A stretch of DNA of 6,952 nt from Candidatus Pacearchaeota archaeon CG10_big_fil_rev_8_21_14_0_10_32_14 (lineage in GTDB: Archaea > Nanobdellota > Nanobdellia > Pacearchaeales > GW2011-AR1): contig PFCY01000088.1 of NCBI GenBank assembly GCA_002763085.1, positions 1-6,952 on the forward strand, read 5' to 3'. Positions within the stretch are counted from its first letter, which is position 1. Each line of letters begins with the position of its first letter. Positions 1 through 5,186 of this stretch are shown here, in pieces. The position numbers and the translations under genes are program-made. The notes under the pieces were generated by a model. It saw only the letters and a list, made by a program, of their open reading frames with translations. It was not told the DNA's origin and made no database searches.

Positions 1-29
1 CATATTTTCTTTAGAATAAGTATTTAGCG

Positions 30-48
30 GGGTGGCGACGCTCCACCC
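30..48. other. GC-rich hairpin near the left edge
   Basis: GGGTGG at 30-35 pairs perfectly with CCACCC at 43-48 around the 7-nt loop CGACGCT. This is a strong stem for such an AT-rich sequence. It lies 60 nt before the chosen start of the surface-protein gene and directly after ATTTAGCG (22-29). It could be the end of an upstream transcript or part of a longer leader for the downstream gene. Which of the two cannot be told from this window. Confidence 0.45.
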
Positions 49-57
49 TAAAGGGAT

Positions 58-69
58 GGAGATATCTCC
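58..69. promoter_or_regulatory. 12-bp perfect palindrome beside a TATA box
   Basis: GGAGATATCTCC is a perfect palindrome ending two bases before the TATA-like TAATTATAAA (71-80), where the B-recognition element would lie. A dimeric repressor bound here would block TFB/TBP loading, so it is a candidate operator. About one or two 12-bp palindromes are expected by chance in a window of this size, so the evidence is its position rather than its existence. Confidence 0.3.
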
Positions 70-70
70 T

Positions 71-80
71 TAATTATAAA
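71..80 (+). promoter_or_regulatory. TATA box of the surface-protein gene
   Basis: TAATTATAAA fits an archaeal TATA element. Its centre, near 76, predicts transcription starting around 101-103, a few bases before the ATG at 108. This decides the start: the ATG at 81 would lie in or right beside the TATA box and upstream of the mRNA 5' end. A weaker AT-rich element near 10-19, followed by ATTTAGCGG, is an alternative promoter that would make a longer leader. Confidence 0.5.
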
Positions 81-107
81 ATGCAAAAACTTCATTACTA
101 TAGCACA

Positions 108-1571
108 ATGAAAAACAAAAGAGGCTTCAAAGAAGTTACTTTGAATGTTTTGAATCGTAAACCACTTTATGCATTTATTATTTTTCTTTTTTTGAATATC
201 AATATGGTTTTTGCGAGTGATATGATTTTTCAACAAGGAAATCTATCGGTAAGCAATAATGCACTTTATGTTAATTCAATATTAAACATGACAGGAATAG
301 GAACATCTTCTCCAGATACAAGATTTACGCTTCAATCTCCATCTGGAGCAAGTGGAATAAAAAATTTATCTTCGATTAAAAATGCAGTCGGAAATTCAAG
401 ATTCTTTTTACAATACGATATTGATAATGTTAGATTGTATTTAACTAATAGAAATGAAGATGTAATACTCAGTGTTCATGAACCTAGTGGAGGGAGAGTG
501 GGTATCGGAACATTATCTCCCTCAGTTAAATTGGAAGTTAATGGTACAGGAAATATTACTGGAAAACTTTATTTAAATAATACTGATGTTTCAACTTGGC
601 TTTACAATGAAACAATAGCATCTGGATGGAATAAATCTGGAAATAATTTGTTTCCGGGAAATTTAAATGATAAAGTTGGTATCGGAATGAGTACACCAAC
701 TGCAAATCTAACTGTGATTGGGGATACTTCAATTAGTGTAAATCTAAACGTATCAAATACTTTCAATGTGAATAATACAAATTTATATTATGGAGGAAAT
801 GGAGCAAATCTTTCAACAATTTATTTTAATGGAAGAATTAGTGGAGTTCAAGAATCTATTATTTGGGATGATGACCTAGGAAGTAATTTTATAATGAGAA
901 GAACAAATAAGCCAACAACAGCTGGACAAAGACTCGGATTATTTGGAGCTGGGGGTTTTGATGGAAATATTTCTACCTCCTCTGTATTCTTTAATTTTTT
1001 ATCAAGTGATAATTGGAATACAACCTCTCATCCTTCTGAACTTACAATTCAAGTAACGGGAAATAATTCAATCTCAACAACTAATGCAATCCAAATAGGA
1101 AGTAATGGTCATACCTCTATAGGTGGAGACGTTTCAACTCCATCTTATTGGTTATCGGTTATAAGATCGACAAATGCTATGAATGTTTCAGATGTCCTTT
1201 ATGTTGATGGTTCTTCAACGAGTGGTGTAGGTATTGGAAGAGGAGCTTCTTCAATATCGGGAGGAGTTTTGAATGTATATGGAAATGTAAATATAACAAA
1301 GAATATTACTGTTGATGGATTCTTTGTTTATAATAAATCTGCAGACACGGGTCTTGATTCATGTACTCTTGTCGCTGGTGCTTGCACTATTTCAAATAAG
1401 AGAGTTACTGCAAAGACCGTTATAATCTGTACAGAACAGAACCTAGGAACAGTTACTTTGCCCCAAGGAGTCGGTGTGACTGCAAGAACAGCTGGAAGTC
1501 AATATACAATAAAATCATCATCTGCAACAGATACCTCATGGGTAGCATGTATTCTATTTGAGCCGGCTTGA
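108..1571 (+). CDS. Secreted repeat-rich surface protein with phage-tail-like C-terminal domain
   Basis: This is a 487-aa protein starting at ATG 108; an in-frame ATG at 81 overlaps the TATA box and is less likely. A basic N-terminus and hydrophobic core (about residues 20-35) ending VFAS form a Sec signal peptide, cut near residues 36-37. The mature part contains divergent repeats of the VGIG..SP...L.V.G type near residues 62, 131, 190, 336 and 374, each followed by Asn-rich beta-strand sequence, as in trimeric fibre or adhesin stalks. Residues 418-487 (CTLVAGACTISN to the final FEPA) resemble a small domain I recall from the ends of phage tail and receptor-binding proteins, here with four Cys (419, 426, 441, 481), the only ones in the protein. 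About 19 N-X-S/T sequons precede this domain. No transmembrane anchor or sorting signal is visible after the signal peptide. Likely a cell-surface or shed fibre; the partner is unknown. It ends in TGA with a back-up TAA four codons later. Confidence 0.8.
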   Translation: MKNKRGFKEVTLNVLNRKPLYAFIIFLFLNINMVFASDMIFQQGNLSVSNNALYVNSILNMTGIGTSSPDTRFTLQSPSGASGIKNLSSIKNAVGNSRFFLQYDIDNVRLYLTNRNEDVILSVHEPSGGRVGIGTLSPSVKLEVNGTGNITGKLYLNNTDVSTWLYNETIASGWNKSGNNLFPGNLNDKVGIGMSTPTANLTVIGDTSISVNLNVSNTFNVNNTNLYYGGNGANLSTIYFNGRISGVQESIIWDDDLGSNFIMRRTNKPTTAGQRLGLFGAGGFDGNISTSSVFFNFLSSDNWNTTSHPSELTIQVTGNNSISTTNAIQIGSNGHTSIGGDVSTPSYWLSVIRSTNAMNVSDVLYVDGSSTSGVGIGRGASSISGGVLNVYGNVNITKNITVDGFFVYNKSADTGLDSCTLVAGACTISNKRVTAKTVIICTEQNLGTVTLPQGVGVTARTAGSQYTIKSSSATDTSWVACILFEPA

Positions 1572-1599
1572 CTAACTATTTCATAAATGACGATAAGAA

Positions 1600-1613
1600 T
1601 TTATTTAATTTTT
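1600..1613 (+). terminator. T-rich terminator after the surface-protein gene
   Basis: The 42-bp gap between two converging genes ends in TTTATTTAATTTTT on the plus strand, with five consecutive T at 1609-1613. Oligo-T tracts are the usual intrinsic termination signal in archaea. No hairpin precedes it. The minus-strand gene ending at 1614 has no comparable tract here. Confidence 0.4.
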
Positions 1614-1970
1614 CTACATATCGATAATTCCGTCTTTTGTTAAAGCAGCGAATCTTATTCCGGCTGGAAGGTTTAGGATTGCTGAGATTAGCGCCATGTG
1701 TTCTTTTCCGTCGCCAGAGGCGATTGAAAGCGCGACTTCGGTTCCGTTAATTTTGCCTTTTAAGTTTGATAGTAATTCTTCCCTTAAATCTTTAATTCTT
1801 TGATTGAGCTGGACTTTGATAAACTCAGTTTTGCTGTCAATAGAGTTGAAATTATCACGAGCAAAATCGTCGCCGATAAGAATTATTTTTTCCCATTCTC
1901 CCTGTTTTATTAATCCAGAAACTTGAGCCCACGTCCCTTTTCCTGAAGATAATAATGCTACTAGCTCCAT
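1614..1970 (-). CDS. Conserved-looking 118-aa protein, Rossmann/CARF-like
   Basis: I cannot assign a function. The N-terminal LVALLSSGKGTWAQV (residues 3-17) looks like a first beta strand and a glycine-rich loop. A second strand, KIILIGDDFAR, spans residues 28-38, and a charged helix covers about 57-71. EVALSIASGDGKEHMALISA (78-97) is followed by GIRFAALT. A strand, a G-rich turn, then an AL-containing helix recalls the GGTK..AL segment of CARF domains, the cyclic-oligoadenylate sensors, but no effector domain is attached and no CRISPR locus is in the window. It has no signal peptide or membrane helix, so it is cytosolic. It diverges from the L1 operon across 220 bp and converges with the surface-protein gene. 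The ATG lies about 26 nt after a TATA-like element, so the mRNA is probably leaderless. It ends in TAG. Confidence 0.75.
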   Translation of the reverse strand: MELVALLSSGKGTWAQVSGLIKQGEWEKIILIGDDFARDNFNSIDSKTEFIKVQLNQRIKDLREELLSNLKGKINGTEVALSIASGDGKEHMALISAILNLPAGIRFAALTKDGIIDM

Positions 1971-1991
1971 ATTCTGTAAAAAGAGTTTTGG

Positions 1992-1999
1992 TTTTTAAG
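1992..1999 (-). promoter_or_regulatory. TATA-like element of the 118-aa gene
   Basis: On the minus strand this reads CTTAAAAA, 22-29 nt before the ATG whose first base is 1970. At the usual archaeal spacing the transcript would begin at or within a few bases of the start codon. No Shine-Dalgarno sequence is present, which agrees with leaderless translation. Confidence 0.4.
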
Positions 2000-2050
2000 G
2001 ATTGTTGTGAATGAGATGTGGGATTGTTTGATAGAGTTGTAACTAGATAT

Positions 2051-2066
2051 AGGAAATTTTATAAAG
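2051..2066 (+). promoter_or_regulatory. BRE/TATA promoter of the L1-L10-L12 operon
   Basis: A purine-rich AGGAAA (2051-2056, a plausible TFB recognition element) is joined to TTTTATAAAG (2057-2066), a near-consensus archaeal TATA box. Transcription should start around 2085-2090, giving a leader of about 100 nt before the L1 ATG at 2191. That leader is long for this window, where other genes appear leaderless or nearly so, and it holds the structure described next. ATTTAGCG lies at 2069-2076, between the TATA box and the predicted start. Confidence 0.65.
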
Positions 2067-2125
2067 GCATTTAGCGGTAGGAAATTATTAAATCGCAGAC
2101 TACATCGTTGTCAATTAATTTCTGA

Positions 2126-2187
2126 TTGATGGCGCATAGGTAGTAGATTGCGCGATTACGCATACGCATCGCGAGACCGGAATACCC
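2126..2187 (+). promoter_or_regulatory. Leader structure mimicking the L1-binding site of 23S rRNA
   Basis: The leader just before the L1 gene reads TTGATG (2126-2131), then ATAGGTAGTAG (2136-2146), and on the far side GACCGGAATACC (2175-2186). In E. coli 23S rRNA, helix 76/77 has in the same order TTGATG, ATAGGTGGGAG and GACCTTGAAATACC, the strands forming the L1-binding region. A fold is possible: GGTA (2139-2142) pairs with TACC (2183-2186), and CGCGAT (2151-2156) with ATCGCG (2168-2173), leaving a large internal loop between them as in the rRNA. The structure ends four bases before the ATG, so bound L1 would block initiation. Autogenous control of L1 operons by L1 is established in bacteria and in Methanococcus. 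Base matches and pairing are seen directly; L1 binding is inferred. Confidence 0.65.
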
Positions 2188-2190
2188 AAT

Positions 2191-2841
2191 ATGGCAGAAG
2201 AATTAAGTATTGAAAAACAAGTAGAGAATGCTTTGGTCACTTTGAAGTCTGGTGATAAAAAAAGAAAGTTTGTTCAGTCAGTTGATTTGATTATTAATTT
2301 ACAAAAATTTGATTTGAAAAAAAATGCTATAAACTCTATTGTGACTGTTCCTCATAAAATAAAAGACAAAAGAATTTGCGCTTTCTTTGATTCTAAAGTT
2401 AAGAATGATAAGATCCTTATGATTGGTAAAGATGAGTTTAAGGGTTATAGTGATAAAGTACAATTGAAGAATTTGGCTAAGAATTATGATTTTTTTATCG
2501 CTGAATCTAAACTCATGCCGTTAGTTGCTTCAACTTTTGGTAGATCTCTTGGTCCGACGGGTAAAATGCCCTCTCCACAACTTGGAATTTTAATGGATGT
2601 TAATGAAAAATCGGTCAATGAAATCATTGATAAGATTAATCGATCAATAAAAGTCAGGACAAAAGAACCGTCGGTTAAAGTCATAGTCGGGAATGAATCT
2701 ATGAACGAAAAAGATTTACTTGAAAATATTATGGCTGTTTATAATTTAGTTCTAAAGACTCTTCCTAGAAATAAAGAAAACATAAAGAATATGGAGATTA
2801 AATTCACTATGACTAAACCAATAAAAGTTAGTATAAAATAA
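2191..2841 (+). CDS. rpl1: Large-subunit ribosomal protein L1 (uL1)
   Basis: A full-length 216-aa uL1, a usual size for archaea. It builds the mobile L1 stalk that handles deacylated tRNA leaving the E site, and binds 23S rRNA helices 76-78. The family hallmark is at residues 119-130, SLGPTGKMPSPQ, where most members have GPRGKMP, so Thr replaces Arg. The second half of domain I carries VKVIVG (162-167) and a C-terminal FTMTKPIKVSI strand (205-215). It is the first gene of the operon; L11, often the neighbour upstream, is not in this window. There is no clear Shine-Dalgarno sequence: the ATG follows the L1-site mimic by four bases, which suggests L1 represses its own translation and, through the one-base gap, that of L10 and L12. 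It ends in TAA. Confidence 0.96.
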   Translation: MAEELSIEKQVENALVTLKSGDKKRKFVQSVDLIINLQKFDLKKNAINSIVTVPHKIKDKRICAFFDSKVKNDKILMIGKDEFKGYSDKVQLKNLAKNYDFFIAESKLMPLVASTFGRSLGPTGKMPSPQLGILMDVNEKSVNEIIDKINRSIKVRTKEPSVKVIVGNESMNEKDLLENIMAVYNLVLKTLPRNKENIKNMEIKFTMTKPIKVSIK

Positions 2842-2842
2842 A

Positions 2843-3670
2843 ATGGCTGAAAAGAAAAAATCAACTGTTAAGAGAGAGAAACCTATTCCTACTAAGAAGT
2901 TAAATTCATCTAAAGAATTGAGTGATTTGTCTAAAAATAAAAGGACAATATTACTTGCTTCAATAAAAAATTTGCCGGCTTCGCAATTCCAGGAAATCTC
3001 TAAAAAACTTAGGGGGAAGGCAATTGTAAAAGTTCCTAAAAAAAATATTGCAATAAGGGCATTCAATTCTGTTAAAGAGGATAAGATGAAAGAACTGAAT
3101 ATGCAAATTATAGAAGACGTTGCGATTTTATTTTCAGATATGGAAGGCTTCGAGCTTGCTGGAGAACTTATGAGTGCGAGAAGTCCAGCGAAGGCGAAGA
3201 AAGGACAAATCGCCCCGGAAAATATTGAAGTTGAAAAAGGTCCGACTGACCTACTACCGGGTCCGGCTGTCAGCGAACTTGGTGCTCTAGGTATTCCGAT
3301 AATGATTGACAAAGGTAAAATTGCTATTAAAGAAAATAAATTGATTGTTAAGAAAGGGGAAGCAATTTCCCAAGCAGCTGCAGATGTGATGGGCAAACTT
3401 GACATAAAACCATTCACTGCCGGATTTGAACCTTTGGTTATTTATGATACAATCGAAAAAAAGATTTATGTTAATATTAAGATAAATAAGGAAGAAACAT
3501 TAAATGAATTAAAATATGCTTTCGGAAAATCTTTACCTTTCGCGTTGGAAATTGGATATGTTTGTGAAGATACAATCAAATTGATGATCGTAAAAGCAGG
3601 AAGAGAGGAACTTGCTCTTTTATCTTTAAGTAATACTCCTGAAGTTAAATCAGATGGAGAGGCAAATTAA
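2843..3670 (+). CDS. rpl10: Ribosomal protein L10 / acidic stalk protein P0 (uL10), short form
   Basis: P0 anchors the L12 dimers to 23S rRNA and so recruits translation GTPases. This 275-aa protein has a basic tail of about 25 residues, the rRNA-binding domain (about 28-115 and 180-212) and the archaeal/eukaryotic insert between them, including IAPENIEVEKGPTDLLPGP (123-141). The C-terminal spine follows: a helix at about 217-240 and another at about 242-264, then a short polar end. Archaeal P0 proteins usually exceed 300 residues, have three L12-dimer helices and often a charged tail ending in a GLGALFG-like motif. Here one helix and the tail appear absent. The stop codon is followed after one base by the L12 start, so this is the natural end, not a window edge effect. 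Its ATG lies one base after the L1 stop without a clear ribosome site, which suggests translational coupling. Confidence 0.95.
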   Translation: MAEKKKSTVKREKPIPTKKLNSSKELSDLSKNKRTILLASIKNLPASQFQEISKKLRGKAIVKVPKKNIAIRAFNSVKEDKMKELNMQIIEDVAILFSDMEGFELAGELMSARSPAKAKKGQIAPENIEVEKGPTDLLPGPAVSELGALGIPIMIDKGKIAIKENKLIVKKGEAISQAAADVMGKLDIKPFTAGFEPLVIYDTIEKKIYVNIKINKEETLNELKYAFGKSLPFALEIGYVCEDTIKLMIVKAGREELALLSLSNTPEVKSDGEAN

Positions 3671-3671
3671 A

Positions 3672-3959
3672 ATGGAATATGTATACGGTGTTTTGTTACT
3701 GCATAAGACAGGACAAGAAATCAACGAAAGTAATTTGAAGAAAGTCGTTGCAGCAACCGGTGCTAACGTCGATGAAAGCAAAGTGAAATCACTTATTGCA
3801 AGTTTGAAAGGCGTTAACATTGATGAACAATTGGCGAATGCTACTTTAGCTGTAGCTGCTCCAGCAAGTGCTGGACATGCAGAAGCGAAGGCAGAAGCGC
3901 CAAAAGAAGAAGAGAAGAAAGAAGCTGCTGCAGAAGGGCTTAGTGCATTGTTTGGTTAA
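3672..3959 (+). CDS. rpl12: Ribosomal protein L12 / acidic stalk protein P1 (archaeal type)
   Basis: A 95-aa archaeal P1. Its N-terminal helical domain MEYVYGVLLLHKTGQEINES makes dimers that sit on P0. An Ala/Glu/Lys-rich hinge (about 61-87) follows, then GLSALFG, the conserved tail that contacts elongation factors. I chose ATG 3672 over the in-frame ATG at 3654: family members begin MEYVYAALLLH, the gap from the L10 stop is then one base exactly as between L1 and L10, and GGAG at 3656-3659 serves as a weak ribosome site about 12 bases upstream. The earlier ATG would add MERQIK and overlap L10. It is the last gene of the operon; its final codons form the left arm of a long hairpin. Confidence 0.95.
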   Translation: MEYVYGVLLLHKTGQEINESNLKKVVAATGANVDESKVKSLIASLKGVNIDEQLANATLAVAAPASAGHAEAKAEAPKEEEKKEAAAEGLSALFG

Positions 3960-3988
3960 GGACTATTATTTTATAATGCACTAAGTCT
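3936..3988 (+). terminator. Long hairpin enclosing the L12 stop codon, with T-rich sequence after it
   Basis: CTTAGTGCATT (3939-3949) and AATGCACTAAG (3975-3985) are a perfect 11-bp inverted repeat. Allowing G-U pairs, the stem reaches 3936-3951 with 3973-3988, 16 pairs. The left arm is L12 coding sequence for part of GLSALFG, and the TAA stop (3957-3959) lies in the loop. The loop also contains TATTATTTTAT, and a T5 run (4008-4012) follows 20 bases later. It may protect the operon's mRNA 3' end or aid termination; archaeal termination itself normally relies on the T-tracts. Confidence 0.6.
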
Positions 3989-4047
3989 GGCTTATTCTAG
4001 TTTGAACTTTTTAAGATGACTTGTTCTAAATGGATTCTTACAATAAA

Positions 4048-4057
4048 GTTTTAAAAG
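4048..4057 (+). promoter_or_regulatory. TATA box of the tRNA-Ser gene
   Basis: GTTTTAAAAG is centred about 28 bases before the tRNA 5' end at 4081, the spacing expected if transcription starts a few bases before the mature tRNA. The tRNA therefore probably has its own promoter and is not an extension of the ribosomal-protein operon. Confidence 0.5.
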
Positions 4058-4080
4058 CAGTTAATCAATTATATTTACAA

Positions 4081-4160
4081 GCCTCCGTCGCATAATGGTA
4101 TTGCACCAGCCTTGAGAGCTGGGCCCTTCGGGCTCCCAGGTTCGATTCCTGGCGGGGGCG
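4081..4160 (+). tRNA. trnS: tRNA-Ser(UGA)
   Basis: All arms fold. The acceptor stem pairs GCCTCCG (4081-4087) with CGGGGGC (4153-4159), with one G-U. The D stem is GCA/TGC (4090-4092, 4102-4104) and its loop contains GG. The anticodon stem is CCAGC/GCTGG with loop CTTGAGA, giving anticodon TGA (4113-4115), which reads UCA and related serine codons. The variable arm is long, with a four-pair stem GCCC/GGGC (4123-4126, 4130-4133). The T arm is CCAGG/CCTGG with loop TTCGATT. The discriminator base is G (4160), as in archaeal tRNA-Ser and unlike tRNA-Leu (A). CCA is not encoded and no intron is present. The variable stem and D loop are short for a serine tRNA. A TATA box lies 28 bases upstream and a cyclophilin gene follows 52 bases downstream. 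Confidence 0.95.
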
Positions 4161-4212
4161 TTTAGAAAAAGTTGGTTCCCTTGGAGAAAGGGTAAGCTAA
4201 ACAAATAAAAAA

Positions 4213-4842
4213 ATGGAACTACAAATAAAGAAAAAAAACTTGAGAAACATTTTAATAGGAGTAGTTTTATTAATTGTTGTAATCGGAGGAATATATTTTG
4301 TTAATCAAAAAAAATCTCCGACTAACTTAAATGGTGAATCTGAAATAAATAAATCGATCGATAACAATATGGCACTAAACAATACAAAAGTAATTCTTGA
4401 AACAAATAAAGGAAATATTGTTATTCAACTTTACGATGATATGCCTATCACTGCAGGAAATTTCAAAAAACTTGCAGAAGATGGAGTTTACGACGGTGTA
4501 ATTTTTCATAGAGTGATTGATGGATTTATGATACAGGGAGGAGATCCGACTGGAACAGGATATGGAGATCCAAAAATTCCAAACATAAAAGATGAGTTCA
4601 CTCATAAAGGCGGGAATAAAAATAATCGAGGAACACTTTCAATGGCTAACGCTGGGCCTAATACTGGAAGCAGTCAGTTCTTCATCAATTTAGTTGATAA
4701 TAATTTCTTAGACGGAAAACATCCGACATTCGGAGAAGTTGTAGAAGGAATGGATGTCGTTGACGAGATTGCGAAAGTTGATACTAACGCACAAGACAGA
4801 CCCCTTAAAGAAGTTAAGATTATTAAAGCGAGAGTTGAGTGA
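4213..4842 (+). CDS. Membrane-anchored cyclophilin-type peptidyl-prolyl isomerase
   Basis: A 209-aa cyclophilin that speeds cis-trans isomerisation of X-Pro bonds. Residues 1-12 are basic, 13-30 form one membrane helix, 31-57 a polar linker and about 58-209 the isomerase domain. The basic flank on the inside predicts that the catalytic domain faces outward, where it could fold exported proteins. Catalytic residues are present: FHR (98-100, human CypA Arg55), F105 and Q108 in GFMIQGGDP, and SMANAGPNT...SQFF (143-157). The position of human Trp121 is Phe165 (FLDGKH), as in E. coli cyclophilins that bind cyclosporin poorly. No lipobox Cys follows the helix. No obvious Shine-Dalgarno sequence or TATA box stands between it and the tRNA, so it may share the tRNA promoter. 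It ends in TGA with a TAA three codons later, and converges with the 93-aa gene. Confidence 0.94.
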   Translation: MELQIKKKNLRNILIGVVLLIVVIGGIYFVNQKKSPTNLNGESEINKSIDNNMALNNTKVILETNKGNIVIQLYDDMPITAGNFKKLAEDGVYDGVIFHRVIDGFMIQGGDPTGTGYGDPKIPNIKDEFTHKGGNKNNRGTLSMANAGPNTGSSQFFINLVDNNFLDGKHPTFGEVVEGMDVVDEIAKVDTNAQDRPLKEVKIIKARVE

Positions 4843-4852
4843 GAAGATTTCT

Positions 4853-4859
4853 AAAAAAA
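4853..4859 (-). terminator. Oligo-T terminator of the 93-aa gene
   Basis: Seven A on the plus strand are T7 on the minus strand, 25 bases after the stop of the 93-aa gene, with a second T5 tract closer to it (4879-4883). This fits an archaeal oligo-T terminator. The opposite-strand cyclophilin gene has no matching T-tract in the gap. Confidence 0.45.
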
Positions 4860-4883
4860 TAAGTAGATGCAATTAAAGAAAAA

Positions 4884-5165
4884 TTATTCTATCCCTAACC
4901 ATCTTTTCCAGAAAGGTTTTTTTGTCTGAAAATGAACAATTTGATTTTGATTATCGACGACTTCAACTGTGATTTTAGGTTTTTCAACAATTTTTGGCGC
5001 TTTTTCTGCAAGTTCTTGGTGAGCTATATCCATCGCTTTTTGAATTTCTACTCTATTATAACCTTGATTGATTAAAGCCCACTTCAACGTTTCGTCATTA
5101 TAACCTTTTTCTATGTTCTTTTTAAAATAATCAACTAACGATCTGATATATCCTTCTTTTGGCAT
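4884..5165 (-). CDS. Small UBA-like helical protein, function unknown
   Basis: I cannot name a function. Residues 6-55 read as three short helices: YIRSLVDYFKKNIEKGY, then DETLKWALINQGY, then VEIQKAMDIAHQEL. The kGy...lk.aLi.qGY....i.kAm pattern is that of UBA/CUE-like three-helix bundles that bind peptides or proteins. I recall similar domains in many small-genome archaeal proteins. A Lys/Val-rich linker (56-71) leads to KKPFWKRWLGIE, an aromatic and basic tail that could touch the membrane or a partner. There is no signal peptide, Cys or full membrane helix. The ATG is the only sensible start: a TATA box lies 22-31 bases upstream, which predicts a leaderless mRNA. It lies 90 bases downstream of the permease gene on the same strand but has its own promoter. 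Confidence 0.75.
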   Translation of the reverse strand: MPKEGYIRSLVDYFKKNIEKGYNDETLKWALINQGYNRVEIQKAMDIAHQELAEKAPKIVEKPKITVEVVDNQNQIVHFQTKKPFWKRWLGIE

Positions 5166-5186
5166 GAGAATCCAACAAATGCCTAG

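Noticed and set aside
81..107. Surface protein starting at ATG 81
   Set aside because: This ATG abuts or overlaps the best TATA box, and starting at 108 gives a normal basic signal-peptide N-terminus.
2121..2135. Box C/D RNA-like CTGA and TGATGG in the L1 leader
   Set aside because: The two boxes are almost touching, no second pair or guide spacing is present, and the bases are better explained as part of the 23S rRNA mimic.
2752..3417. A long open frame on the minus strand opposite L10
   Set aside because: It lies wholly opposite the clear L1/L10 genes, its hydrophobic low-complexity protein matches nothing I know, and it has no promoter of its own.
3654..3671. L12 starting at ATG 3654
   Set aside because: It would overlap L10 by 17 bases and add six residues absent from the family; ATG 3672 fits the family and the operon spacing.
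4032..4098. A 21-codon frame ahead of and into the tRNA gene
   Set aside because: It overlaps the tRNA, has no ribosome site, and spans the tRNA promoter.
4081..4160. Reading the long-variable-arm tRNA as tRNA-Leu(GAG)
   Set aside because: Shifting the anticodon loop by one base breaks the anticodon stem (A opposite G), and the discriminator is G rather than A.
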